Below, piece after piece: positions 1-12,400 of a stretch of 64,000 bases of DNA. This stretch comes from Patiria miniata (lineage: Eukaryota > Echinodermata > Asteroidea > Valvatida > Asterinidae), in contig NW_024037068.1 in assembly GCF_015706575.1 (NCBI RefSeq), positions 558,001 through 622,000 of the forward strand. Reading direction: 5' to 3'. How positions within the stretch are numbered: position 1 is the stretch's first letter; the number at the start of each line of letters is the position of its first letter. A program made the position numbers and the translations under genes. Below the pieces are notes generated by a model that was not told where the DNA came from, made no database searches, and saw only the letters and a program-made list of their open reading frames with translations.

Positions 1-456
1 GCTTAACATTTACAAAATTAAACGCAAAGTCACATCCTTAATGTACGAACAGGGCGATGATAGGGACCCTTCCATTCTACTTCACACATGGGCACACATG
101 TGCATCTCCCTTATCTCAGGCATGTAACTGGGAATTTAGAAGAAAAAAAAGAGGAAACTCCAAACCAAACAAGACTTGTTCAGTATTATTCAATTTGTAA
201 TGGCATTCATGAGAAGTAGATAACGAAAAAATCAGCGGATCAGAAGAAATGTTGCATGCCTGTTACATGCCGCGCTGCATTTTTCAACAGTACATGAAAA
301 GTGCGCATGTGGCGTGTCGTGACTCTAGTTGAACAGTTGCGGTTGTGATTGGTCAAAACATTATGAGTTGAAGCTTAACGGATAGATTCATTCTCATAAT
401 TAGCAACTTTGAAGTTGGAAGAGGAAACGTCGTTCACAATTGATGGTAATACTCAC

Positions 457-3400
457 AGCATCTTGCCAACCAGCTGAGATACGTGTAGTCGTTCTTGATC
501 TTCTCACTTTGGATGAGCATAAAAATCTGGAAAACAAGAAAAAAGAAAGTCACTCCTATTAAATAATGGAAAACCAAGTGTTCCTCACCAAAACAGTGGT
601 CTATTAGGCACGGGAGGTGGCACAGAAAGATCATCAACCGGGTTTTAGTCGTGTAGCAACAATGAAAATTTGGTCAGAGAGTTCAACCTACCTCCTCTGC
701 TTCCTTGAAGTTGCCTGCCGTGGCTTTGGCCTGGGCATAGTTGTAGTTGAATCTATCGTCGTTGTAGAAGTAACTCTAGAAACGTAAACATACAAAAAGT
801 CATCTTAGTTTTTCTGATAATTTTCCCACATGCACTACTTTTTTTTTCCAAAAAAAAAGAAAAAAGGCCAATACAGCTAAACCATGCCACAGAAACAACT
901 TGAGCAAGTTGGGGCGAGACTAGTGGTTGATTCGTAATGTAACTTGATACCTGAGCTCTAATAGCAACATGCAACTGCCTCTAGTCAGACGATGACCAGT
1001 CAAAATAATATGCACCATGATGCCTACAGTTATCGGTAACCAGCGATGAAACTGTGCCCCACGTCTGGTTCCAAATTATCTGGTCCAACCATCCTTCGTT
1101 CAAAGTAGTTTAATAGTCGAAATATGGTTTACTATAACTTGCTCTATGGTGTGCTCACCTAGTACAGCACATGGGAAAATGGCAACACACATTTGCAACA
1201 CTTTTGTAGGTATTTTGGTTTTCAATTTGTTGCAAACACTTTTATCAATCAAACACACAGTGCTCATCTTTTGGACCAGGTTCAGAACTACCCATTGGTG
1301 AAATGAGCGCCCCTCGTTCATGTCCAACAGTAAATGTCGCAGAGCGCCCTCTACAGTCTGAGCAGGACCATTGCCCTTACGCACTCACCTTGACCGAGTT
1401 GAGATATATCAGCACATCCTCAAACTGCTTGAGAAGGAAGAAGCACGCTGCCATGCACTGCCGTCCCGGTATCGTGTCTGGTATCAAGCAGATCGAAATT
1501 ATGAAATTATCAAAAAACGAAACAAACAAACCTCACCAATACTTTGTGGGAAGACTCTCGGAGAATAAACAACATGTTTTGGAAGAAAACAGGTTGTGAA
1601 TTTATGGTATCATGATGTTGGGACACTGATAATGGCCCCAGCCGAAGGCGAGGTACATTATCGGCGACCAGGCCCCAAGCTGGTTTTAAACGTACTTGTT
1701 TAATACCAGCCAAGTACATATTTATTCTCATATATACCTTTTGTTCAAAAATTCAAAAGTTAAAAATTATAAATTACTTCACGTTTTAGCTACGTTTATG
1801 GTAAGTGCCTCTCGCGAGTAGTACTAAAGTTCTTCTTATATGGAGATTGGCACGCGCATGGCAATGTGGCGCAGAATGCAGCGGTGCCGGTGAAGTGTGA
1901 ATTAAGACTCTATGAAATGCGGACTCATTGGTAGTATTGCGCATGCCAAAGTCAAGACTGTGAATGTTCAACCAATAAAAGGGTAAAAGGTACCATATTT
2001 CATAGGAGTCCAAATTTCATCAACTTTTTAAATCACCCATGTGGCGGGCTCTCGACCAGTAGGAATGGGTCAACTGTCTCAGGTATTTATGAATATGGAT
2101 TAGAATCCAATTACAAGACTCTGTATTTGTGTCCTTAGGCAGTGCTCTTTACTCTTAGCGGTTTTCCTTTCCCTAGCAGTGTTCAGTTACTGTATGAATT
2201 TGTTACAATCCAAAGTGGCGGCCGTCTAGTTTGTTCCCACAGAAGTCGATATGGATCCAAGAAGGATATCAGTCAATCAATCAGAAGTAAAGTTCAGTAA
2301 AAGTGTCAGATGTCATTTTTTCTACAAACTTTTTGAGGGTGAACTTACCACATTCGCTCGCTGAGCCGCCAACCAACTGGAAATACTGCTGAGCAATTTT
2401 CAGATGTTCTCTCTGAAAAGAAAATAATTCAACGCAATTAAGTTTTTTAAATTATACTCCCCTAAACACTTCTCACCCTTATGAATATATGTGAGGCGTT
2501 CTGGCAAAATGAGACACAGCTGAGGTCTAAATGAGGGTTTGCAGGTATTAGGGAAGAGAATACAATTGTCCTTACAATACTGTTTGTTGCACTTCAATCG
2601 GACACTCCGTTGGCAAGTTATGGCTGTTTAAAGTTTACATTTATCGACATGTCAAAAAGTAAAATACCGAGAAAAAGGCCTTTCAAGTTTCGAGGTTTGT
2701 AGCCGTGCAAATGAAAGATGCTGATTGGTTTTCCTTAAAAACACGTTTACTCCACAATTTTTAGACTATTTCTTTTAAATATTCGTGGTAGACATATCAA
2801 AGGTTATAAATATCAATAGATCTGAAAATTAAAAAAAAAATCACCCCCATTCAGTTTTTGCAAAATTTCTCCAATACGGCCTGTGCCCAGTTCCGTCTCA
2901 TTTTGCCAGAACGCATCTTCTCTGGACCACTGTCCACTTTTATCCACGAGTAACATTAATTTATTTAGCTGCGAAAATTTAATACCAACTGTCCAATTTC
3001 AGAAAATTATTTTTTTTTTATCAAATTCATTTGCTTAGCGACAATCAGCGATGTGCATCACATGACATTTTTTGGTGGTAACCAATATTTGAAGAGCGAT
3101 TATTTTTTTAACTCTTACCGAACCCTGTTCCTGGCCTAGTGCCGCATTGACCACGCCCTTCAGTATGTACTCCTGGGGCGTGGTGGGTTCAATGTCCTTG
3201 AGCAGGTTGTATGCCTCGTTAACGTCATCTACAAATATTTTAGATAAAAAATATATGACCCTTATTCATCGTTTTATACTTTACATTGTTCTTCCTTTTC
3301 AACAGACAGATCCATAAAAGGCATATAGGATCATTTGCATTTATCCCAAAAGTAACCTACTGAATTACAATCAAAAAGCTGACTTGGATTAAAGATTGTA

Positions 3401-6400
3401 CTGGTACTAAACACCCCATGAAATTATTCCATCTTGCTTGCTGTCATTTAGAAGAAATCAAGAAATGTAGGTGAATTACAACGATCAGTCAATTGACTGA
3501 TTTTTGGAAATAATGAATTCTGTTGATGAAATCGTGTTTCATGATCAAAAGGTTGTGAATGTTTTTTCAATGTTTTCACAGAAATATCCACTGAGCTGAA
3601 ACTTCAACAGGTTAAGTTTTGAAAATATTTCTTTGGATTTTTAGCGTTTTTACTATTGGAAACAAACAAAATGCATTAAAAGCAAGTGATCCGATATGCC
3701 TTTAAATGTTACGAAGTTTAAAATTGCTAACGTATTTTAAATTTACAGTGGTAAATGCTTTAGCAACTTATTCTGACCTTGCTTGAGATAGTAGATAACA
3801 AGATTGAGTCTCGCTTCTGGGATGACGTCGATTAACGGAGGCAAAACTTGTAGGGCGCCCTCACCTCCTCTAAACACAACCTGTTCATCAAGAAGATACA
3901 CAAAACATTGTTTTCCAAGTACAAAATCCTGTGACAACAGACCAATCTGAGAATCACCGCACATATTTTGCAAAATAAACCATTTTTTTCAACCCACCGA
4001 CCCCATTTTGAAAGGCATGTAATCGGAAGCAGAAGTCTAAGAATCTCAGAATCTCAAAAAGTTGACTGGATATCGCCGCTAGGCCTCATCATCCTCTTTG
4101 ACTTCACGCCGGTGCCGTGCAAGCGTGAAATTAAGGTTGTGATGCAAGATGTTTTTCTAGGGCTGTCTTAAACTGGGATGATGTTTGATGGATAAGTTCA
4201 TCAGGGAGCTCGTTCCAGTCTACAATCTTCTTTGGAAAGGAATTTTTGTGGTACGCTTGCGTGCGGTATTGCAAGGAAGCGTAGCACTGATTATGTCGAT
4301 TTCTTGTGATCTTTCTACTAAGGTGCTGTAATAAGAGATGTCAAGGCAATTTCTCAGAATCTCAGGTTTTTTTTCCCCTAAATACATTAAGATTGATCAA
4401 GAGCAACAGTTCTAGTCTGAAAGGACAGAGCAAATTAAAAAAAGAAGAGGAAAACTACTTACCAGATTGTGCTTGATGAGGTCTTGAGCAAATGTGAAAG
4501 ATGGGGATGCAAGGTCCTGGAGATTCTTGAGCTCCGCCTGCGAGGAAAAAAAAAATCCAACTCACGTATTAGATCTGATATATAACCAAAAGTTTGATCG
4601 GGAAATTGACTTGTGAAGAGCCCTCCAAAAAGTTAATTCCATGCCAAGAAAACTTAGCTGTGCATACAAAAAAACTACTTGGTTGATAGCTTCAGCTGAC
4701 CAATTTGACGATAAACGTGAGGCGTACTTGCAAAATTGAGACAGAACAGGGTAGCGGTCAAAATGAGGGTTTGCGGGTAGTTGGAACTAAAATTAAATTC
4801 TCCTTACAATACTGTTTGTTGCACTTCAATAGGACATTCCATTGACAAGTTATGGTTGTTTCACGTTTTCATTTATCGACCACGTCAAAAATGTTTCGAG
4901 TTTTGTAGTCTTGAAAATGAAAGATGCCAATCGTTATTCCTTAAAAAAAATAATTTCAGGATTTTCTATTATTTCTATAACCCTAACCCCTTGGGCTCTT
5001 TTACTAGAAAGTAACCTGAATCTGCCAAAATCCATCAATTTTGCCATGCAAAACAATTTTGGTGGCCAGTGAGTCCATCAGAATCCACCAGTTAGGCGGG
5101 AGTAAATCTGTTGAGATCCTGAATCCGCCAAAGTCCCCCAACAGCTCAGTGTAGAGGTATCCTGAATCCATCAAAATCCTGCAGTTCCACTAGGCTTACA
5201 ATCCTGAATCCATCAAAATCCCCCGGTTTGTGCAATATGGAGGTATCCTGAATCCGCCGAAATCCCCCGAAACAGGGGTGTTGATTTTGATGGATTCTGG
5301 TACGTTAGGGTTAAAATATGTGTTGGGCTCTGTGCTCTCTGTACACTTTAGGAAATGTTGTCGATTATGGATGACCCCTTACCTCGGCGGCCTTTCCGTT
5401 GTACAGCCTGAAGTGATTACAAGCCTTGAGGTTCAGGGCGATGGCGCTGTCGTTGAAGTGCTGCAGATATACTGCCAGGACCTCCTGCGATACATCGTAG
5501 TAGTCCAACTTGTAGTAGCACAGGGCTACATACACATTCAGGGCTAGGTAGTCTCTACAAAACGACAAATCAAATACATAGCTATCTTTCTCATTTTGAT
5601 CTGAGCTCGCTTTTTTTCTGTCCCCTTGTTGTGTGATAGGTGACTTCATAAGAAAAAAAAAATCACCAGGCCTCCCTTACTGAACTGAACATCAATGTAC
5701 ATTGTACACAAAACTACACAAGCTTGCGATAGATCACAATTCCATCATAAGTGCAGTCACAAGTAACAGTGGATGAACAATATAGGCTCCGTGCGCCAAC
5801 AAAAGAGGGCGCACTTTTAACACTTCTGAGAGCCCCTTGGACGGGACACCGCGTGTGCGCACTGTAATTTGCGCGCGAAGTAGGCACAACTTTTTTTTAT
5901 CCTGAATGTGCACAAAGCCAAGCCACAGCGTCTTCACGCGTTTCAAATATGCTCGAATTAAACTTGCGATGGTCTCCCAGACTCATCCCCAACCCCAATA
6001 ACTTTGGATCAGTCGAAATACGCAGTGTATGGATCGGGAACCAGTCTCGGTCACCCCTAACTCTCCTTTTCTGGCCGTTGATGGGGTACTTATGCATGCA
6101 CCCCATAACAAAGGAATGCCTTTGTCACACTCCATTTGAATGGTTTGTGAATTGAATTGGGACTGGAGGACTTGTGATGGATTTGTGATGGCTTGTGATT
6201 CATGCGGACTTCAAACATGTTGTAGCATGTACCCACACTATCCAGCTTTCTATCTATGCACAAATACAGGGGAATTTCCCATGATAAATGGCCTGAAATT
6301 CGAGGTATACCAAGTCGTGTCATCGCTGGCCAAGGCCCGGCTGACATGCAGTCCAAGGGAATATGCTGCACACAAAAATAAACATGGCTGAAACACTGTC

Positions 6401-9400
6401 CTTGCAGGGCAATAAACCTCAACTGCAAGGTAGACAGTTTCTGCATCGGAATGCTATGTACGTGTGTAACTGTACTTTCAAACATTTCTAGCCTGGCTAC
6501 CTGTTATCCAGCAGGATCCTCTTGTAGATGTCTATGGCCTCTTGGTAGTGGCTGCGCAGGTAGTGTATGGAGGCCAGGCTAAGCTGGTCCTGGATGATAT
6601 CCTGCAGATTCTGATGATGGGACATCAGCTTCTTCTCATCGTTAAACTGAAATAAGAAAACACACAAACCAAATCTGAATTTCCAGGATCCCAAAATTCT
6701 CCTATACATTTACTACAGATTTTTCGAAGTTGAATAACAAAATTTACTGGAGTCGGGTTTGAACCTGCGACCTCCAGATTGCCGTTCCGGTGCTCTACCA
6801 ACTGAGCTATCCAGCCCTATGTTGGTGGTTTGCCAATTTGTCAATGTCTTTATTTAAGTGCGCTAGTCGGACTTCTGTTTTGTTTTTGTGTGTTTTTTTA
6901 AATATTTTTAATGAAAATGTAAAGACACGTTTGAAAGCTTAGAAATTTTATGATTGACCTAAGGCGGTAGAATTGCGTTAGAATCGCATCAACACAGCTT
7001 GTGAAATATTGTTTTATTACACGATTTACAAATGGACGCGAAACGCGCAACATCTGAGACAAACAAAACTTAGCGTAAAAAAAAATTACATAGGGTTGTC
7101 TAAGAGGCGTTGCTTAGTTGCAAACGGCGATAGGTCAATTACAATGAAAACTAACAACTTTCATCATGTAATCAAGAAAAATGGTAAATAAAAAACATGG
7201 GAAAAGCTAATTAGTTTAAACAATAGACTCCTTTTTGGTTAAGTAAAATTAAATTTACAAAAATAATCAAACTACGACGATTTGCCTCCATAAAAGATTC
7301 TGATGAGATGGAAATAGTTATTTTAAAAAAATTTCACAATCATACTTCTTTTTGCCTTGTAGCACCCAATATGATGCAATCGTGGGACAAATCTGATGCA
7401 TTAATTTATGTCGCACTCACCTTCTGTGACAGGTGGAACAGCAACCTGTTTTGCAGACTGCTTTTGGGCACTAGAAAAAGAAGAAAACCAATTGATTGGG
7501 TGACAAGACGAGGCTGAAAAGACAAATTGAGTTCTAGTCGACTCTCGTTAATCCGAACTCGGTTAATACATATGTTCTGGTTAGAATGAACATTAAGCCT
7601 CGGTCCCGATCTGTGCATTTTCCTGTTCTTACAAATCTGTTACAACAAAGATTATGGCTAAGCCCGGCTGAGTTTGTATCAATGCGAGGCGACTGTAGTA
7701 AACACTTTTACGGTAATATGCGCCATCTTGTTCAAGAGGCAACAAAAAACATGCGTTGTTGAGCGCGCACGTCAATCAAAAACTTTTGCGCTTTCAAGTC
7801 ATCATGCCATTATTCCAAAATGCGCTCGCGACTTGTCTGGCAACACGTGTTCTTTTTGCCCCGTGAACAAGGTGGCGCATTTTATCGTTAAAAGTGCTTA
7901 TTGATTGTGAATAATTGACTGACTTGATTGAGCTTTTGCTAGACACACCACCCTGAAAACATGAGATGCCAACAAGTTGGAAAAGAAAACTGAAGCTTTG
8001 CATGGTGAAAGTGGGTATTTCGTTATTTTTCTAGGATACTCCGAGCAACTCCTCATTCCATTTTTATCTCCAAGTTCAAACAAAAGAGGGTGAACTTATA
8101 TTTCCTATATTTTCCGCTGAACAACATGGATATGCTCCATCAAATTTTGTGCACTCTTAAAGTAGTCTGAATTATAAATAGCAGATTGGCTTTATATTTA
8201 CAGGTGAAAGCAGAGAATTTTGACAGCAATTTGACTTGGTTTGGCCTATATGATGCAAATAGCCAGAAAATATAAAAACAACAACCAAACGGGTGAATGA
8301 TTCGCTGTGAAATTTTGCGACAGACAGGCAAATCAAATAACCATCTGACAGACCAATTTACTGCGCCGACGAACAGACTGAAACGGCTAAAATTTGAACA
8401 AACTGACTGCACCTTTGTTAATGAAGGAAATTATGTGCTAAATTCAAATTATGAGTGTGCCACTTAATCTGCATAACATAAAACTTTTGTATCCAGATTC
8501 ACATCCAATTTATTTTGTACAGATGACATAAGACCTAACAAATATTGTAAAAATATCATAATAGGACAATCCTTCAAAAAGTTTTCGGGAAAAAAAACAC
8601 CAAGATTTGAAAATGGATAGTGATTGATTTAAAGCAAGCTCCAAAGTGCATGTTAAATTTCTGATCAGGAATCCATTACTTGCAAAAAGCAAATAACTTT
8701 GTCCTACAGTGGTACTTTAAATCCCAAAACGTAATTCCTGGCAACTTTTGATGGGGAGGGGGAAGGGGGGAGGGGGAGAGGGGGGGAGAGGGGGAGAGGG
8801 GGAGAGGAGGTGAGGGGTGCGATGAGCAATGACTGTAAAGGAAGTTCAATAAGGCCAGAAATCTAATGTTACCATAAATGAAACCAACAAAAAATGTATT
8901 GGTCCATGCTAACATTTTTAACCAAATATTATAGAGTCCTTTGTAATGAGATGCAGTCCCATATACACGATACAGTATCAAAATCAAGCACAGGTGGTGG
9001 GTTGGAATAGATTTTGAATGGATTAGTAGGAAAGACCATGACAAAAAAACACAGGTAAGGACAAATACCCAGTCAGTGCACACAAGAAAGAATTAAATAT
9101 ACATTTCTACAATCTCTGTAAAAGATGCGTTCCCAAGGCTATTTTTTAGTTTTACCTCAAAAAATACATTGAATTTTTTATTTTTTATGAATTGCTATTT
9201 TATGGTATTTACCTAGCAATATAAAAGTTATTCACTTTTGAATAAGACACCTAACGAAATAATTCACCGACGCTTAGTTACTGATCTTATTCATCACAAA
9301 AATTTAAATTACTGGCTGTCGGACAGTACTTCGGCTCTCTCCAAAATAGGAATAAGTAGTGTTTTCTCTTTAAAAAAAACATACAAATTGAAAAAAAAAA

Positions 9401-12400
9401 TGTTTTTAAGAGCACAGAGTATGCATCTTTAATGTTTGAACTAATGTTCATCTTTATTGCAGTTTCTAATAATGTGTTAGAATCACGAGCCTGTAATATT
9501 ACATTGCCAGCACTTCTTAAAATAATCGCCTGCTTTTAATTCAATTTCTTTTCAGATTGATTTTTTAATTATTTTTTGCTCATTTTGTTTTGTCCAGTGG
9601 ATTTTCAGTCAAGAATCAAGAAATGTTGTTCGGGGGATTATTTTTTCCAGATTCATGAATTGCAGTGCTGTTTAAATCTTACCCATCAAAATCAGGCCGA
9701 GAATTAAAAAGTTGGTGAAATACATTCATTTTTTCGTTCGTTTATTCGGACCGACAATGTGAGGACAGACACAGCTTTGTATAGGTACAGCATCCACCAG
9801 AAAGATCACAAGAAGACAGGGAGAAAAACTCATAAAAACCAAAGAAATGTTTGGACTTTGGATGAAGGATCTAACACTAGATTTCAAGTCACAACAGAAG
9901 CAAAACTTACTGCCGTCCTCATTCACAGCCTGGTGACTAGATTTGCCCAGGCCTGGGATGTTGGGAATAAAAACGAATATTAATTGACACAAACAAAAAA
10001 TGTGACCTGATCCAGCAAAAAGTGAGTCTTATACATTTTTTATCACTTATTGCTTTTTATGTATTAGAAAGAGTGTACTAAGCTCCTCGTTTTGACATAT
10101 CACTCGGTCTGACTACTCATGAAAGTCGGCACTAATATGGGAGAAAATGTTGAACATTTAACTTGATTTCCACTGTACAAGGATTCTTTAAAAAAAAATT
10201 GAGTCAGTTGAATGATGCAGTTTTCTGATTCTGACACAGCATTGATTCGCCATGGGGCATCACATGTTTCTACTAAGACAGTCAGGAAACTAGACTTTGA
10301 TATTGAATTGGAAAATAGAGAGCATGCAAAGAGCGCCCTTACTGTGGACAGGTCTGCGTTCCAGTATGATACGCTAGAATAGACACTCTGGGTTTTCATT
10401 GTCGCTGAATAAATGAATAAAAAAAGACCACGAAGGAGACCATGAAGGAGTAGAATGGCGCGTGACAAACAAGCTTGCCCTACTGTTAGATGAGAAAGTC
10501 GCCCATCGTAAGCAGTTATCCAATGTACGGCATCACCACGTGAGCAAGGAACTCCGTCTGTGCCTCTACAACGCGTTCATGCTCCCTGTACTTCTCTACA
10601 ACATGGGTACCTGGGGCCTCTCTCAGAAACAGAACGATCAACTGGACTCATTCCATTGAAGCCAATTACGACAGATCATTGGCATGCGGTGGCCACATGG
10701 CATCTCCAACAAGGCACTCTACCATCCTTGCAAGTGTGGTCCACTCAGCATCAGGACCCTTGAAGCACGCTGGCGACTCTTCGGCCATGTCCTGCGGCTA
10801 CCGAGAGATGCACCCGCTCAGAAATTCATTGAGGAGTACTGCGGCACAGAAGCAGGCATTGAAGGTCGGCGAGGACGCCCTTGTACCACAGTACCAAGCA
10901 TTCTCAAACAATGACCTGAAGACGGTAGGCAAGCGCCTACGCAACACCGCCAACTTGCAGCAGCTATGACTTCTGGCAAAGGAAGAGTGGAAGGTGCCGA
11001 CGAGGAAAATCGTCGAGACGGCAGAAGCGAAAAAAACACAAAAACTGCTTCGCACGCAAACCTGTCCACAGTGACTGCGCTCTGTGCAAAGCTCTCTATG
11101 AGATCCTAAAAATAAACATGTTGGCTCACCTTTCCTGGCCGCGGTCTCTGCCTCTGGGTACATCCCGAGGAAGAAGTAGCAGCAGCCCAAGTTGACCCAG
11201 ACGTCGGGGTTCACAGCCTCTTTCTTGCTGAGCTTCTCGTACTCTTCCATGGCCGCCTTGTAGTCGCCCAGGTGGAAATAGCAGTAAGCAAGCCACATGT
11301 CCGTCTCATCACTACCCTTGCCGCTGTTTCTCGTGAACTGAAACAGAGGGAGACAGAAATGGAAATTGATACGTACGTTCATGTCTTGATCAAGAATCCT
11401 GGTTAACTTGTGATGTCACTGTCAACGAGTAATCTTGTACAAGTTATCTTGTTCAATTTTGACATTCTATAAATTCTATAAAGGGCATTCTCAAGGATAT
11501 CTGTGCTACCATCTTACGGAGGCGTCATTCCTTCTTTTGTCACGTCCAACGGCTACCGGACGACACGCCAGCCCATTCGGCCCTTAAGCTGAGTGTCGAT
11601 GTACTGGGAGGACATGGCAGTAAGCCAGTGAGCAAATTTTTTTCTCAAAAGGTTTTCAATAAACCAATGTTTGGGTCCGTAAGTTGAAAACAGAAAACCC
11701 CTGAACTGAATTGTGTCTTCCTAAAATGACATCACAGCAACAGTGCCCTCAGTTGTTCGAAAAGGCATGGATAATGTTTAAATGTTTAAAGAAGTGCACC
11801 TTTCAATACAAGTAACTCAAAAAAAGAGGAAATCAAATAGTTTTGTTCAGTACAAAGTTGCACGAAATGTGTTCCTAAGAAAAAGTCATTTCATGGACCC
11901 TTTAAACCCTAACTCCCTAGCCATTTCTGCAAAATCCTCCACCTGCCTCCATGTAAAAATAGCACATAGCCTCAATCCTGCAAAATCCTCCGTTATTTCT
12001 TGAATGTGGTCCTTGGAGGGGTGACTACTGCCTCAATCCTGCAAAAGCCTCCAGCAATCACTGTCAGTATGTTGAGGCAGAGCCAGTGACATCCTGGAGC
12101 AGTGCAGAGGACTTCAAGTATAATCTAGGCCTAAATTTATGCATGGCTGAGCATAAACAACACAAGGTCTGGCCCAAGACCTTGACACAGCGCATCCTCC
12201 GAAATCAGCAAAACGCTTTTGCCATGTAACCTCAATCCTGCAAAATCCTCCATTTTGCAAAGAGGATTTTGGAGGGTTAAGATTTTAATGAACCGGTCTA
12301 TTAAGGGCTGCCATCTGCGGTCCAAGCACGGAGTCTATAGAGAGGTAACTGAAGTATCTGGGCCCCATGTCCCTACCTCCAGTAATGTAAAAGCGCCGGT

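Larger units (their letters stand above)
7471..10446. other. TTC26 intron 3, left part
   Basis: No exon or RNA gene seen. It holds the foldback at 7704-7899, the purine tract at 8750-8820 and otherwise AT-rich single-copy-looking sequence. Confidence 0.6.
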